From positions 1-64,000 of the forward strand of contig NZ_MTAW01000127.1 in the NCBI RefSeq assembly GCF_002154725.1: a stretch of 64,000 nt of DNA, in the 5' to 3' direction. The notes under the pieces are model-generated. The model worked only from the letters and a program-made list of their open reading frames with translations, did not search any database and was not told where the DNA came from. This document shows positions 17,896 to 27,281 of this stretch, piece by piece. A program made the position numbers and the translations under genes. Origin of the DNA: Nostoc sp. 106C. GTDB lineage: Bacteria; Cyanobacteriota; Cyanobacteriia; Cyanobacteriales; Nostocaceae. Positions within the stretch are counted from its first letter, which is position 1. Each line of letters starts with the position of its first letter.

Positions 17896-19515
17896 TTAAT
17901 ACTCAATTTCTGCGTTGAGACCATTATCTCTAATATAATTTTTGAGGTGTTCTGCAAAAATTGTATGATTCATAAATAAGTTGCCATCTTTGTCTTTGCT
18001 TAATTGAAAGTTTTCTTCAATTAATCGTTCAACTATGTACTCGCTCAAAACTGGAGTCAGGGAAAAGCGAGATGCTTGTTTTTCAATTAGAGAGCGTCTT
18101 TGCAATAATTCCATACCCTCCAATATTAATCTGCGCGACATTTGCGGCGATAATCCTGGTAGTATTATATTTCTTTGTAAATCTCTAACTGAAATAAAAC
18201 TTGGATGCAGAGACAGCCAGTATAACAAGTGTTTTTCTAACTGCGACAAACGATTGAACTGCTGATCGAAAATACCTCGTATGTTTCCAAAAACTATGGT
18301 TCCCTGTTCTATAAACTCAGCTATATTTCCATCAAATAATTCTTGAATTGTACTGGCAATAAATTTAATAAATAAAGGATTGCCTGCATACCTATCAAGT
18401 AATACTTTACATTCCTCGAGTGAGGATTTATTGATTAATCCTTTAGCTTTGAGAATTAAAATACCTTCTTCTGGATTTAAACCACTTAATTTTAAAGAAC
18501 GAACAGGTAATTCTTGCCCTTCGAGAGCAGCAATTTCCTGAGGTTTTTCTCGACTAGTAAATACTACACAGCTTTGATGTGGCAAATCTCCTAATCTTCT
18601 AATTAGTTCGCCGTAACCTTCATATCCTTGACGATACCGGATTGAGGTAATAAGGTGAGTAGTCAAATTTTTTATACCTGTGCTGCTTAACCCATCACTA
18701 TCATCACAGCCTAAAATCGAGTCCAAATGATCTAATACAATCAAACACCGAGAAGAACGCAAACGCTCAATCAGTTGCGAAATTCTACTTTCTAGTGCTT
18801 CTGCAATATTTATATTTGTATTGGCCGCTGGAGATACAAGTTGAATCAGTTGATCTAAGAGTAGCTCTAGAGGTGGCGCAAATCGTAGCGATCGCCAGAT
18901 AACATATTCAAACTGATCCTTAATCTCGTCTAAGATCTGAACTGAAAAAGCAGTTTTACCAATTCCACCCATACCCAAGATTACCAGTACCTGACAGCGC
19001 TCTTGCACAATCGATTCTTGAACTTGAGCAAGTTCTTTCCGCCGCCCATAGAACACACTGGTATTAATGGATTCACTGTTATTTTGGGTCAGAGTTGATT
19101 GATCAGACAATAAATCCAAGTCCATATCTTTGTTGACTTTGATTGGACTAGTTATTGGTTGTAAGTGAAACCAACCTTTTTTATAACCCGCCTTTTCTAG
19201 CAAATGAGTAACCCGACTCCAAGTTTTAACTTTTACTGAGTCTCCCACCTGATTACTCAGCATTTCTTCTATATATTTATATAGTCCGTTAGATAGATAA
19301 ACTCTCACAGTACTGCTACTGCCACTTTGGTAAACTACCTTGGCAATTTCCGCAGGACTACAACCACAAAGCAGACCTCTGAGAAATTTTTTTTCTACAG
19401 GTGTCAGAGCTTTTCCCTTCGCTGATGCTAAATCTACGTATAATTTTTCTAACTCCCAATTATTTCTAGCTTCTATAAAGTCTTCTTCTAGGCGATGAGA
19501 ATCCCCTGCTGCCAT
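17896..19515 (-). CDS. NB-ARC-type STAND ATPase with N-terminal helical domain
   Basis: A 539-residue signalling ATPase. Residues 1-110 form a helical, HTH-like domain (LTPVEKKFLRGLLCGCSPAE, VRVYLSNGLYKYIEEML) commonly fused to NB-ARC modules in cyanobacteria. The Walker A loop GMGGIGKT is at about 181-188, Walker B is CLIVLDHLDSILG, and CVVFTSREKP matches the sensor strand, followed by GxP-like NPLFIKF and a winged-helix region. STAND proteins switch between ADP and ATP states on ligand sensing. Unlike many relatives this one stops after the winged helix and lacks a WD40 or TPR sensor. No toxic effector is recognised. Confidence 0.8.
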   Translation of the reverse strand: MAAGDSHRLEEDFIEARNNWELEKLYVDLASAKGKALTPVEKKFLRGLLCGCSPAEIAKVVYQSGSSSTVRVYLSNGLYKYIEEMLSNQVGDSVKVKTWSRVTHLLEKAGYKKGWFHLQPITSPIKVNKDMDLDLLSDQSTLTQNNSESINTSVFYGRRKELAQVQESIVQERCQVLVILGMGGIGKTAFSVQILDEIKDQFEYVIWRSLRFAPPLELLLDQLIQLVSPAANTNINIAEALESRISQLIERLRSSRCLIVLDHLDSILGCDDSDGLSSTGIKNLTTHLITSIRYRQGYEGYGELIRRLGDLPHQSCVVFTSREKPQEIAALEGQELPVRSLKLSGLNPEEGILILKAKGLINKSSLEECKVLLDRYAGNPLFIKFIASTIQELFDGNIAEFIEQGTIVFGNIRGIFDQQFNRLSQLEKHLLYWLSLHPSFISVRDLQRNIILPGLSPQMSRRLILEGMELLQRRSLIEKQASRFSLTPVLSEYIVERLIEENFQLSKDKDGNLFMNHTIFAEHLKNYIRDNGLNAEIEY

Positions 19516-19964
19516 TAGCGTTATTTATGTAATTAAAGTAACTCAGGCAATATATTAACGATTCTTTTATAAAATCAGAATAAATTAACGATGAATTTCT
19601 AACGAATTTAATAACAATCGTTAGGTGACTAGGTAGTTGTTGCTTGGTTATCTTTGGCTTAACTGAAATTTAATAAAGATTGTTTGAAACTTTAAGTGAA
19701 CAAATCCTGTCTATCTGAATAGCTAATACTCTGTTTGCTGGAAAGATTTTAGTTTTACAAAATACTGTGTTTCTAGTAACACAATACAAACAATGTAAAA
19801 TTGACTTCTTGCAAGCTTTTATTCCTAAATCTGGCAGATAAAGGTGTAAATAATGACTCACTTTCTAACTGAATATTGTACTAAAAAGTTTTGCCAACTT
19901 GACGGTTTCGTCGCAAAAATTACTGTAAATCTCACCTGAGTCAGTCCAGATCAATAAATGTGGT
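19516..19964. other. Divergent spacer, nothing recognised
   Basis: This 449-bp A/T-rich spacer separates the divergently transcribed NB-ARC gene and the small gene at 19983. I see no repeat family, RNA gene or credible coding region; a short minus-strand frame at 19670-19861 lacks any recognisable features. Confidence 0.4.
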
Positions 19965-19982
19965 ATGTATGAGGTGCCGATG

Positions 19983-20177
19983 ATGACTCGAATTCGTGAC
20001 GTTGTGCAAAAAGCTTTAGCAAGTGGCTATTTAACTGTGGAGGCAGAAAATCAATTACGGCGTCTGTTAACCACTAGGTATGATTTAGAAGATTTGAATG
20101 CTTTCATGACTTTGCAAGAAGCCGCTATGAATGGTAATGTCAGGCAGGAATCCCGCGAGCGTTGTGGGATTAAGTAA
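19983..20177 (+). CDS. Small conserved cyanobacterial protein
   Basis: A 64-residue, probably all-helical cytosolic protein (MTRIRDVVQKALASGYLTVE, EDLNAFMTLQEAAMNG, ending VRQESRE). The pattern recalls short conserved cyanobacterial proteins of unknown function that often occur as several paralogs. GAGGTG at 19971-19976 places the start at ATG 19983, or the ATG just before it; an upstream in-frame ATG at 19965 is less likely. It ends 8 bp before the convergent gene at 20186. Confidence 0.6.
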   Translation: MTRIRDVVQKALASGYLTVEAENQLRRLLTTRYDLEDLNAFMTLQEAAMNGNVRQESRERCGIK

Positions 20178-20185
20178 GCATGGTT

Positions 20186-20875
20186 TTACCGACGGGGTCG
20201 CTCATCCTCATCCTCAGAATCTTCGTCATCAAAAAAGCCCCAATCATCATCATCAGCTTGATTAGTGGTCGGAGGTTGATAGGGGGGGATGATCACTCGG
20301 TAATCAGCATCGTAAATTGATTCAGTTTTTCCAACTGCTGTATTTTTCGGCTCGCGATAGTTGTATGAGTAAACAGAACCAGATTGAGAAGAACTTTGAG
20401 GTTGTTGTTGACGCTCGTAGGTTTTAGAGTCTGAAAAATCTTGAGTTTGCTGTCTAGTCTGAGATGCTTCCCGTGGCTTTTCATCAAAGTTCCAGTCATT
20501 ATCTTGAGTATTTGTATTCCAATCATCAAAAGCATCACTGGAACTATTATCTGTTTTACTAGCTGACGGTGGCGAACTAGCGGGGGGAGGACTTGGTTGT
20601 GGCCGATAGGTTGTCTTGGTACGCGGTGAGGCTGCTTTAGAGCGAGTTTGGCGTTGTTGTCTGCCAAAATAAGTTGATAATTTAAACAAAGTAGTAATAA
20701 ATAGAGAAGTCAAAGCACCTGCGGTAGTAGCAAGTAACATCCACATGGCCAGTGGTAATGGTTGAGTCCGCATACCTAAAAATACTAACGATATGACAGG
20801 CGACCAATTTTGGGTTAACAACAGTGTTAGTCCCCCCAATATAGCCACCAACAGAATTAAGCGAATTACAGTCAT
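20186..20875 (-). CDS. LapA-like membrane protein with long disordered tail
   Basis: The first 70 residues contain two hydrophobic helices (IRLILLVAILGGLTLLLTQN and LAMWMLLATTAGALTSLFIT) separated by a short LVFLGMRTQPLPL hairpin, the layout of LapA/DUF1049 proteins. The remaining 160 residues are low-complexity, rich in Pro, Ser, Gln and Asp, and end in a very acidic run before RPRR. LapA-type proteins take part in envelope assembly in proteobacteria; that role is not established here. Starts at ATG 20875. Confidence 0.65.
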   Translation of the reverse strand: MTVIRLILLVAILGGLTLLLTQNWSPVISLVFLGMRTQPLPLAMWMLLATTAGALTSLFITTLFKLSTYFGRQQRQTRSKAASPRTKTTYRPQPSPPPASSPPSASKTDNSSSDAFDDWNTNTQDNDWNFDEKPREASQTRQQTQDFSDSKTYERQQQPQSSSQSGSVYSYNYREPKNTAVGKTESIYDADYRVIIPPYQPPTTNQADDDDWGFFDDEDSEDEDERPRR

Positions 20876-21131
20876 AACAATTTTGTCAGTTGTCAGTTGT
20901 TAGGTGTCAGTTGTCAGGTTTTTTAGTATTGGCCATATACTACTGATAACTTAAAGGCAATTAGCTATTAGTTATGCTCACATCTTGCAGCAAAATCTGG
21001 CGATAATCATCGACAAGTGATCCTTTGAAAATCTGTTGGTAAAGCTTCAAAACATCAGGTCTGCGATTTTTGATTGCCAAGTGCAAGATGTGAGCATTTC
21101 CATCATTACCTTTTTCGGACTACCTGAAAAT

Positions 21132-21776
21132 TCATGATGAATTCTTTGACGGTTCTTCGCGACGACCTTGCCATCGCTGAATCGGAATGCAGTCAATATC
21201 GAGTTGATCTAAAACACGAGCAACTACAAAATCAACTAAATCCTCAATGGTTTGAGGTTTGTGATACCAAGCAGGAATTGCAGGGACAACTCGAACTCCA
21301 GCTTCTGCTAAAGCAGTTAAGTTACGTAAGTGAATTAGGCTAAAAGGAGTTTCACGAGGCACAATTACCAACTTCCGACCTTCTTTGAGCTGCACATCCG
21401 CTGCCCGTTCTAGTAGATCAGAACTCAAGCCAACTGCTAGTTTAGCAACGGTGCTCATGCTGCACGGCATAACAATCATGCCTAAGGTACGAAAGGAACC
21501 ACTAGCAATCCCAGCGCCAACATCGCTCCAAGGATGACAGCGTAGTTTACCAGAGACGCTGACTTGGGCTTGCTCGCGCCAGAATTGCTCTTGAGCGGCG
21601 GTTTCTGCTGGCATTCGGATATCCTGTTCCGATTGCCAAACCATGTAGGTTGATCTGGAGGCAACCAGTTCAATCTGATAATCTGCTTCTAGCAAAAATT
21701 TGAGAGCACGAACAGCGTAAATCAGACCAGATGCACCTGATACGCCGAGAATTAAAGGAAGTGTATTATTCGGCAC
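21132..21776 (-). CDS. ubiX: Flavin prenyltransferase
   Basis: UbiX attaches a dimethylallyl group to FMN, producing the prenyl-FMN cofactor of UbiD decarboxylases. The 214 residues contain the flavoprotein signature LGVSGASGLIYAVRAL at the N-terminus, the GSFRTLGMIVMPCSMSTVAK region and VIVPRETPFSLIHLRNL. GTG 21776 is the start. It follows the exonuclease stop codon by only 17 bp, so the two are probably co-transcribed. Confidence 0.93.
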   Translation of the reverse strand: MPNNTLPLILGVSGASGLIYAVRALKFLLEADYQIELVASRSTYMVWQSEQDIRMPAETAAQEQFWREQAQVSVSGKLRCHPWSDVGAGIASGSFRTLGMIVMPCSMSTVAKLAVGLSSDLLERAADVQLKEGRKLVIVPRETPFSLIHLRNLTALAEAGVRVVPAIPAWYHKPQTIEDLVDFVVARVLDQLDIDCIPIQRWQGRREEPSKNSS

Positions 21777-21793
21777 TTTTCTAAAACGTTTAT

Positions 21794-24148
21794 TTACTCA
21801 TCCTCCTCGTAAGGTTCTAAGTCAGTAGGATCGAGATGGGATGCTAAGTAAATGTCTGACAAATCATCATTCTGGTTGCTGATATCTAAACCTTTAGCTA
21901 CACCATCGCTACCAACAGTTACTAAATCGATTTGCTGACGGTAGTAATCGACACTTTTTACTTGTACAGAGACGCGATCGCCCAGTCTGTAAGAAGCACG
22001 ATTTTTCCGCCCAAATAAGGCCTGTTGTCTGGCGCGATATTCATACCAATCGTCTTTGAGAGAACTGACATGTACTAGTCCTTCTACCCGTAACGGTACA
22101 CCCAGATGACCGCTGGCTTCAACTTCCGCGGCAGGGACTTCAATTTCTACAAAGAAACCGTAGGATTGCACACCAGTAATTACTCCCTGAAAAACTTGAC
22201 CGATCCGCTGTTTCATCAGTTGGGCTTTTTGCAGCCCGGCTAAATCGGCTTCTGCTTCTTGAACTTCTTTTTCCCGATCGTTAATTTGGATAATTACCCG
22301 CGTTAAATCGCTTTGGAGTTCCTGTTGTAATTCCGGAGGTAAGACGTTCCAGTTGATTTCTAAGTGGGAAGAGGAGTGGCGCAAGTTCACACGGTCTTTG
22401 ACACGAGTGTTACGGCGATCGCGTCCGTGTTCTAGTAACGTGTAATACACTCTCTGCAAAAGCAAATCTGGATACCGTCGCAAGGGCGCACTAAAGTGGA
22501 GATATTGCGGTAACGCCAGTCCAAAGTGCGGGGCTTTGGTGGTACTGTAACTCGATGGCTTGAGGGTATCCTGCAACAAGTAAGTCAGCACTTGCTCAGA
22601 TGCAGATTCTACAAAAGCTCTGGTTAAATGTTGATAATCTAGGGGTTGGATATCTACTTCTGGCTCTAAGGCTAGTTCCACACCAAGATTGATCGCTAAT
22701 TTCAGCATTTCTTGGACATCTTCAGCATCGGGTGTACCCTGGACTCGCCAGATGGCTGGGACTCCCAAAGCGCTGAAATGGCTTGCTATCAGTTGATTTA
22801 CCAATAGTACCAACTCTGTCAGCAGAGAATGCACGGGTAAATCATTTACCACCACAGCTCCCAAAATCCCCTCATCGTAGTAGGGGTTTTGACTAGGCGG
22901 CAAATTTAACTGCAAACTACCACGAGCCAAACGCACCTGTTTCACAGCTTTGCGTAATCCTTCCAGGTTTTGTAATGTCTGAACAACCTGTTCAGATTGA
23001 TCTACAGATTGACCTGTGAGAATTGCTTGGGCTTGTTGTTTATTTAGGGACGTATCTACATTAATGACGCTAGGTTGAATCTCCCACTCTTCTATCTCTC
23101 CCGATTTGGGGTCGATATTAATCAAAAATGAGAGAGTTAAGCGATCGCTACCCGCTACTAAAGAACAGCGATCGGCTACAGTATCTGGCAACATCGGTAG
23201 TACTAATTCTCCCAGATACACTGACCTACCACGCTTCAGTGCTTCGCGATCAAGCGCTTCGTCTGGTTGGATATAGTGGGAAACATCGGTAATATGTACT
23301 CCCAAACGCCAAAAGCCAGCAGCGGTTTTTTCCAAACTAAAGGCATTTTCTACAACTTTCGGGTCACCGTTCACCCCCGCAATGGTGAAGGTAAATAAAC
23401 TTCGTAAATCGAGGCGATTTTTCAGGTCTGCTTTCAGTAGTCTTTTTGGTAACTTTGTAGCTGCTTCCTGAACGCTATCAGGGAAATTACGAGCAAGATC
23501 GTGCTTGCAGGTGACCAAATCTATATCAGCAGCGGCTTCCGCGTCGCTACCGAGGATTTGCACCACCCGACCCAGTGGGGGATATTGTGCTAGGGGGTAA
23601 CGTAGCACTTCTACGTGGGCCAGGTGATCGAGCGCCTCTTCTAATTTCATGCCATTTGTTTGCAGTTTGAGTTCAAACAGCAGGCGATCGTCTAGAGGAA
23701 CCGCACGAAAGCCACTTTCTACTTGCTTAATCCGTGCCAGTAAAGTGTGATTGGAGCGTTCGAGAATCAGCTTAACTTCGCCTTCAGGAGAACGGCGGCG
23801 ACTACCTTCTTTGAGAACTCTTACCAATACGCGATCGCCATTCCAAGCATTACTGAGATGGCTTTCACGGATGTAAATATCCTCAGCACCTTCCACATCT
23901 TGAATTGCGAAGCAAAAGCCTTTACTAGAACAACGGAGTTTTGCTTCGATCAATCCTTCTTCTACAACCCGGCGATACTTGCCGCGTTCCTTCACTAAAA
24001 TCCCGATTTTCTCTAAAATATCTAGGGCAATGTGAAGTTTTTGTAAACTAATGTCATCCTCGCAGCCAAGTTTCTTTTCCAAAACTTTACGAGCTACCAA
24101 TTTATCATCGGTGAAATTGGCAAGGAGTGTAGCGATTGAAAATTCCAT
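21794..24148 (-). CDS. rnr: RNase R/RNase II-type 3'-5' exoribonuclease
   Basis: A 784-residue processive exonuclease for structured RNA and mRNA decay. It has an N-terminal winged-helix/cold-shock region (about 1-170), the RNB catalytic domain with DLRSLFTFTI, the metal-binding region around GVHITDVSHYIQPDEALD and KRGRSVYLGELVLPMLP, and a C-terminal S1 domain (VFQGVITGVQSYGFFVEI). The APLRRYPDLLLQRV motif completes the family signature. The long acidic C-terminus ends in YEEDE. It starts at ATG 24148 and is followed at 17 bp by ubiX. Confidence 0.92.
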   Translation of the reverse strand: MEFSIATLLANFTDDKLVARKVLEKKLGCEDDISLQKLHIALDILEKIGILVKERGKYRRVVEEGLIEAKLRCSSKGFCFAIQDVEGAEDIYIRESHLSNAWNGDRVLVRVLKEGSRRRSPEGEVKLILERSNHTLLARIKQVESGFRAVPLDDRLLFELKLQTNGMKLEEALDHLAHVEVLRYPLAQYPPLGRVVQILGSDAEAAADIDLVTCKHDLARNFPDSVQEAATKLPKRLLKADLKNRLDLRSLFTFTIAGVNGDPKVVENAFSLEKTAAGFWRLGVHITDVSHYIQPDEALDREALKRGRSVYLGELVLPMLPDTVADRCSLVAGSDRLTLSFLINIDPKSGEIEEWEIQPSVINVDTSLNKQQAQAILTGQSVDQSEQVVQTLQNLEGLRKAVKQVRLARGSLQLNLPPSQNPYYDEGILGAVVVNDLPVHSLLTELVLLVNQLIASHFSALGVPAIWRVQGTPDAEDVQEMLKLAINLGVELALEPEVDIQPLDYQHLTRAFVESASEQVLTYLLQDTLKPSSYSTTKAPHFGLALPQYLHFSAPLRRYPDLLLQRVYYTLLEHGRDRRNTRVKDRVNLRHSSSHLEINWNVLPPELQQELQSDLTRVIIQINDREKEVQEAEADLAGLQKAQLMKQRIGQVFQGVITGVQSYGFFVEIEVPAAEVEASGHLGVPLRVEGLVHVSSLKDDWYEYRARQQALFGRKNRASYRLGDRVSVQVKSVDYYRQQIDLVTVGSDGVAKGLDISNQNDDLSDIYLASHLDPTDLEPYEEDE

Positions 24149-25187
24149 GCAGTGAACCGACCTTTGGTCAAAACATCATTTTTCTTTTAATCTGGTTGTT
24201 TCCTGTATACCCTCATGGACTACAGACACTAGCTAGAAACTAAATACCCGCAAGCAGGGATTCTGAAGTTCCAAGGGATGTTGCCGACCCACCCTGCGAA
24301 AATCCGCAGAAGTGTCTACATTCTCACTGCACGACAATCTCAGAGTTCATCTGCATTTGAGTTCCTTCATCCAGTCCAACTGACAAAGCACGCCTGATAA
24401 GATTTTGCCCCACGAGGTAATTACGCGACCGATTTTTGAGAGGCTTGGTTGGTAGAACTATCCATGCTACCCAAAAATGTTATACAGGGGAACAGGTGTT
24501 TAATTGTCTAGACTCAAGGTACTTTTACGCCATTAGACTCTGATTTTTAACTAGGAGAAACTGCCGATAAACCTAACTTTCCCATATGTAGAATCGGTAA
24601 CAATTAGGTAAGCAGCTTAACAGGCAGTGAGGGCGAACCTTATCTTCATTATTGTAGATTTAGAGCGCACTTCCAGAAAATAGTTCTGCATATCGAATTG
24701 GGTAATTAGTATAGCATTGAAGGCGATCCTACTCAGATTTAGCTCTCAGTAGCCAAAAATGTTTTTGCAAAAGAGCTACTGCTACAATCGGGACACAGGA
24801 GTGAGGTAAGAACAGTACTTTGATCCATGAGAGCATGGCAAAGTAAATCATCATCTAGCCAAAGTGTCAACTCAAGCCAAGCTGCTTGAGAAATTTAGGC
24901 TGGAGAGGATGTCCAATCCTAGTAATCAACCAAAGTAACTTTGTCTCGTGCGTAGTAAGCACACTTTGTGCTTAAGAGAGCGTTTAAGCACTCACTACAT
25001 ACTCGCAAAATTTGTTTGGCAAAATACTAGTACATCACGCTAAAAATCAACATATCATCTGAAAAAGTCTTAAGAGCTACACAATACAATTCTTTTGACT
25101 TTTGACTTACTCGGCAGCGGTACTAGCTTGTATATATAGGTAGTATCAACCCCCTTATTCAACAGACTTAAAATTGGTGGCAGTATT
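24149..25187. other. 1-kb spacer with a probable IS200/IS605 remnant
   Basis: No complete gene is visible in this 1039-bp spacer. The part at 24242-24480 looks like an IS605 remnant, annotated separately. The rest (24481-25187) has no recognised repeat or RNA. A direct T-rich stretch and a TATATATAG element precede the gene at 25188. Motifs of rnpB, tmRNA or SRP RNA were not found by eye. Confidence 0.5.
24242..24480 (-). mobile_element. Possible IS200/IS605 (tnpB) 3'-end remnant
   Basis: On the minus strand a frame open after a stop encodes about 50 residues (including YLVGQNLIRRALSVGLDEGT) and ends at a TGA at about 24327. It is followed by CATCCCTTGGAACTTCAGAA and TCCCTGCTTGCGGG, which resembles the conserved 3' end of IS605-family elements, where the guide RNA of TnpB lies. 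No catalytic part remains. The assignment rests on recall of IS605 ends, not on an alignment. Confidence 0.4.
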
Positions 25188-26081
25188 ATGTTGGCTCAAT
25201 TCCAGAGCTTGTATCCCAAAGGTAGTCTTATTTCTGAGTTAGTGCAAATTTTTCAAGGAAAATATATTGTCCGTGCTAGCGTGCAAATTGAAGGTGTTAC
25301 CCGCGCCACCGGTTTAGCAGCAGCAGAAACAGTAGAAGCAGCAGAAGACCAAGCACGAAATAGGGCGCTGATGGTTTTGGGAATAGCAAACGTGCCTCAG
25401 CAAACAGTAGCGTTTTCCCCACAACTCACACCACAAATGCAGGCTAACCCTTCCTTAAGCAAAACTCGTGGGTCGAATGAGTCTGCCTATACTTCTGCAA
25501 AAGAGACAGACTTTGTTAGCAGTGATTGGTCAGTAGCAAGTAGTAAGGAAGTATTGATACCGCCTTCCAGTGGACAGCACAGCCCACCAAATTCTGTTAC
25601 CACTGACAAGGAAAAATTACCTACAGACAGCCACAGCACAAGTAAAAGTGATATCTACAGCCAAGACTTAGATGAGCATTTTCCTATAACTACAGAGCTA
25701 GAAGCTCAATTTGATACCCCAATCGAAAATTTAGAAATTACATCTCGTAACCAACCTGAAAGTCAACCCTTATTAGGGATTACGGCTAGTAATGTCACCC
25801 CGTTTACACCGCGCAGTTATAGTTCCTCAGAAGATGTAGGTACGCCAACAGCGACGGGGAAGAAAAAGAAGAAAAGCGAACCCGTGGATTTATCTGATGT
25901 AATTGCCAAAACTGATGTTGAACTTCAGCGCTTAGGTTGGACACCAGAACAGGGGCGGGAGCATTTAATTAAAACTTACGGTAAACGAGGGCGGACTTTG
26001 CTTACAGAAGATGAATTACATGGATTTCTCAAATATTTGGAATCTCAACCGACACCAAAAGACCCGTTAATGGGATTTTAA
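25188..26081 (+). CDS. Conserved protein with two small domains and a disordered linker
   Basis: I do not recognise a named family. Residues 1-65 form a compact domain (LISELVQIFQGKYIVRASVQ, GVTRATGLAAAETVEAAEDQ) whose pattern of a beta-hairpin followed by an E...A..RAL helix recalls ssDNA-annealing or recombination mediators. About 150 residues of Ser/Thr/Pro-rich linker follow. The C-terminal 60 residues (VELQRLGWTPEQGREHLIKT, then YGKRGRTLLTEDELHGFLKY) form a helical domain similar to the tails of Rad52-like proteins. A lysine-rich GKKKKKSE precedes it. A nucleic-acid role is inferred only. ATG 25188 is the first in-frame start. Confidence 0.65.
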   Translation: MLAQFQSLYPKGSLISELVQIFQGKYIVRASVQIEGVTRATGLAAAETVEAAEDQARNRALMVLGIANVPQQTVAFSPQLTPQMQANPSLSKTRGSNESAYTSAKETDFVSSDWSVASSKEVLIPPSSGQHSPPNSVTTDKEKLPTDSHSTSKSDIYSQDLDEHFPITTELEAQFDTPIENLEITSRNQPESQPLLGITASNVTPFTPRSYSSSEDVGTPTATGKKKKKSEPVDLSDVIAKTDVELQRLGWTPEQGREHLIKTYGKRGRTLLTEDELHGFLKYLESQPTPKDPLMGF

Positions 26082-26092
26082 TCGGTTTGTCT

Positions 26093-26127
26093 ATTTGTCA
26101 TTTGTCATTTGTCATTTGTCATTTGTT
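26093..26127. repeat. Heptamer STRR, (ATTTGTC)4-5
   Basis: Four perfect ATTTGTC units plus ATTTGTT follow the stop codon of the gene ending at 26081. It is the complement of the heptamer array at 8270-8304. Confidence 0.8.
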
Positions 26128-26136
26128 ATTAACAAA

Positions 26137-26187
26137 GACCCCCCTTAACTTTTCCTCGTTGTTAGTGAAGAGGGTTGAAGGGGGGTC
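26137..26187. terminator. Hairpin between convergent genes
   Basis: GACCCCCCTTAAC and GTTGAAGGGGGGTC pair with one bulge across a loop of about 24 bases, between the convergent genes ending at 26081 and 26263. It could terminate transcription from both sides, although no long T tract follows. Confidence 0.45.
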
Positions 26188-26262
26188 AATGGCATAGATG
26201 AAGGTCTATAACCACCAGTCAATTACAACGAATGACCAATGACAGTGACCAATAACTTATAA

Positions 26263-26868
26263 CTAAACAACAGCCATTGGTCGGCTACCTGCGGAATGAC
26301 GGTCAATCACTTGGTCGATTAAGCCATAGTCTCTAGCTTCTTCTGGCGACATGAAAAAGTCGCGTTCAGTATCTTCCGCAATGCGCTCAAGGGGCTGACC
26401 CGTATGTTCGGCTAAATAGTCATTTAACCGCTTTTTGTGGTACAAAATTTCCCGCGCCTGAATTTCAATATCAGTTGCTTGTCCTTGAGCACCACCTAGA
26501 GGTTGATGAATCATAATCCGGGAATGGGGTAAACTCATTCGCTTACCCTTAGTACCTGCACTGAGTAAGAAAGCACCCATGCTGGCAGCTAATCCGGTAC
26601 AAATGGTACAGACATCAGGGCGAATATGCTTCATAGTGTCAAAAATGCCCATACCAGCCGTCACCGAACCGCCTGGAGAATTGATGTACAAATAAATATC
26701 TTTCTCCGAATCTTCAGCATCTAAAAACAGTAGTTGGGCAACAATCAAGTTCGCTATGGAATTATCAACCTGTTGTCCTAAAAAGATGATCCGCTCACGC
26801 AACAGCCGTGAGTAAATATCAAAGGCGCGTTCGCCGCGACCCGATTGTTCAATGACTATAGGAATCAT
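26263..26868 (-). CDS. clpP: ATP-dependent Clp protease proteolytic subunit
   Basis: Serine peptidase subunit of the Clp complex. The 201 residues include the catalytic serine in GLAASMGAF, histidine in SRIMIHQP and aspartate in EDTERDFF, with [10 protein letters not shown] for substrate binding, so it is a catalytic ClpP and not a ClpR variant. Starts at ATG 26868. Cyanobacteria usually carry several clpP paralogs, some paired with clpR; this copy stands alone. Confidence 0.96.
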   Translation of the reverse strand: MIPIVIEQSGRGERAFDIYSRLLRERIIFLGQQVDNSIANLIVAQLLFLDAEDSEKDIYLYINSPGGSVTAGMGIFDTMKHIRPDVCTICTGLAASMGAFLLSAGTKGKRMSLPHSRIMIHQPLGGAQGQATDIEIQAREILYHKKRLNDYLAEHTGQPLERIAEDTERDFFMSPEEARDYGLIDQVIDRHSAGSRPMAVV

Positions 26869-27155
26869 GCAGCCTGCTTGTAGCTATTTAAATCCATTTT
26901 ATCGAGGACAACGGCTAATTGCTGTCTCTCACTACAGTAGAGCTTATTTTTTCTTTGTTTGACAAAGAAGATTAATTTCAACGGGCACTTTTTATCCGTA
27001 GGTTGGGTCTTAGCAAGTATCACCCAATCATCAGTAGTCACTAACCCTCTAATTTTAGGGTCTGCTGCACAATATTTGTAGCTTAGTGACCAAAGTAACC
27101 AACACATCCACATTAATAGTGGAAACTTGTCAAGTATTGGTAACTTTTTAAACAT
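26865..27155 (-). CDS. Doubtful small ORF upstream of clpP
   Basis: A 96-residue frame overlaps the clpP start by an ATGA. It begins with a hydrophobic stretch ([19 protein letters not shown]) followed by a basic, cysteine-containing tail, with no recognised domain and no ribosome-binding site. The overlap is suggestive of translational coupling, but the frame may equally be chance. Confidence 0.22.
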   Translation of the reverse strand: MFKKLPILDKFPLLMWMCWLLWSLSYKYCAADPKIRGLVTTDDWVILAKTQPTDKKCPLKLIFFVKQRKNKLYCSERQQLAVVLDKMDLNSYKQAA

Positions 27156-27281
27156 TTTTTCAATATTACTATGAGTAATTATCCGGAATGTCTATCAAAA
27201 TCCGGTAATTCAATAGTAAAGGGTGTAGTTAAACAAACCAATTCTATCGAGAAATGCTGTCCACCAACAGGGAGACCTGCC

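Noticed and set aside
19670-19861. Minus-strand 63-codon frame in the spacer
   Set aside because: No ribosome-binding site, domain or conserved-looking pattern; composition is that of the spacer.
20293-20667. 124-codon frame within the LapA-like gene
   Set aside because: It is an alternate frame of the low-complexity tail of the real gene.
24149-25187. Structural RNA (rnpB, tmRNA, SRP or 6S RNA) in the 1-kb spacer
   Set aside because: None of the conserved core motifs of these RNAs was found by eye on either strand.
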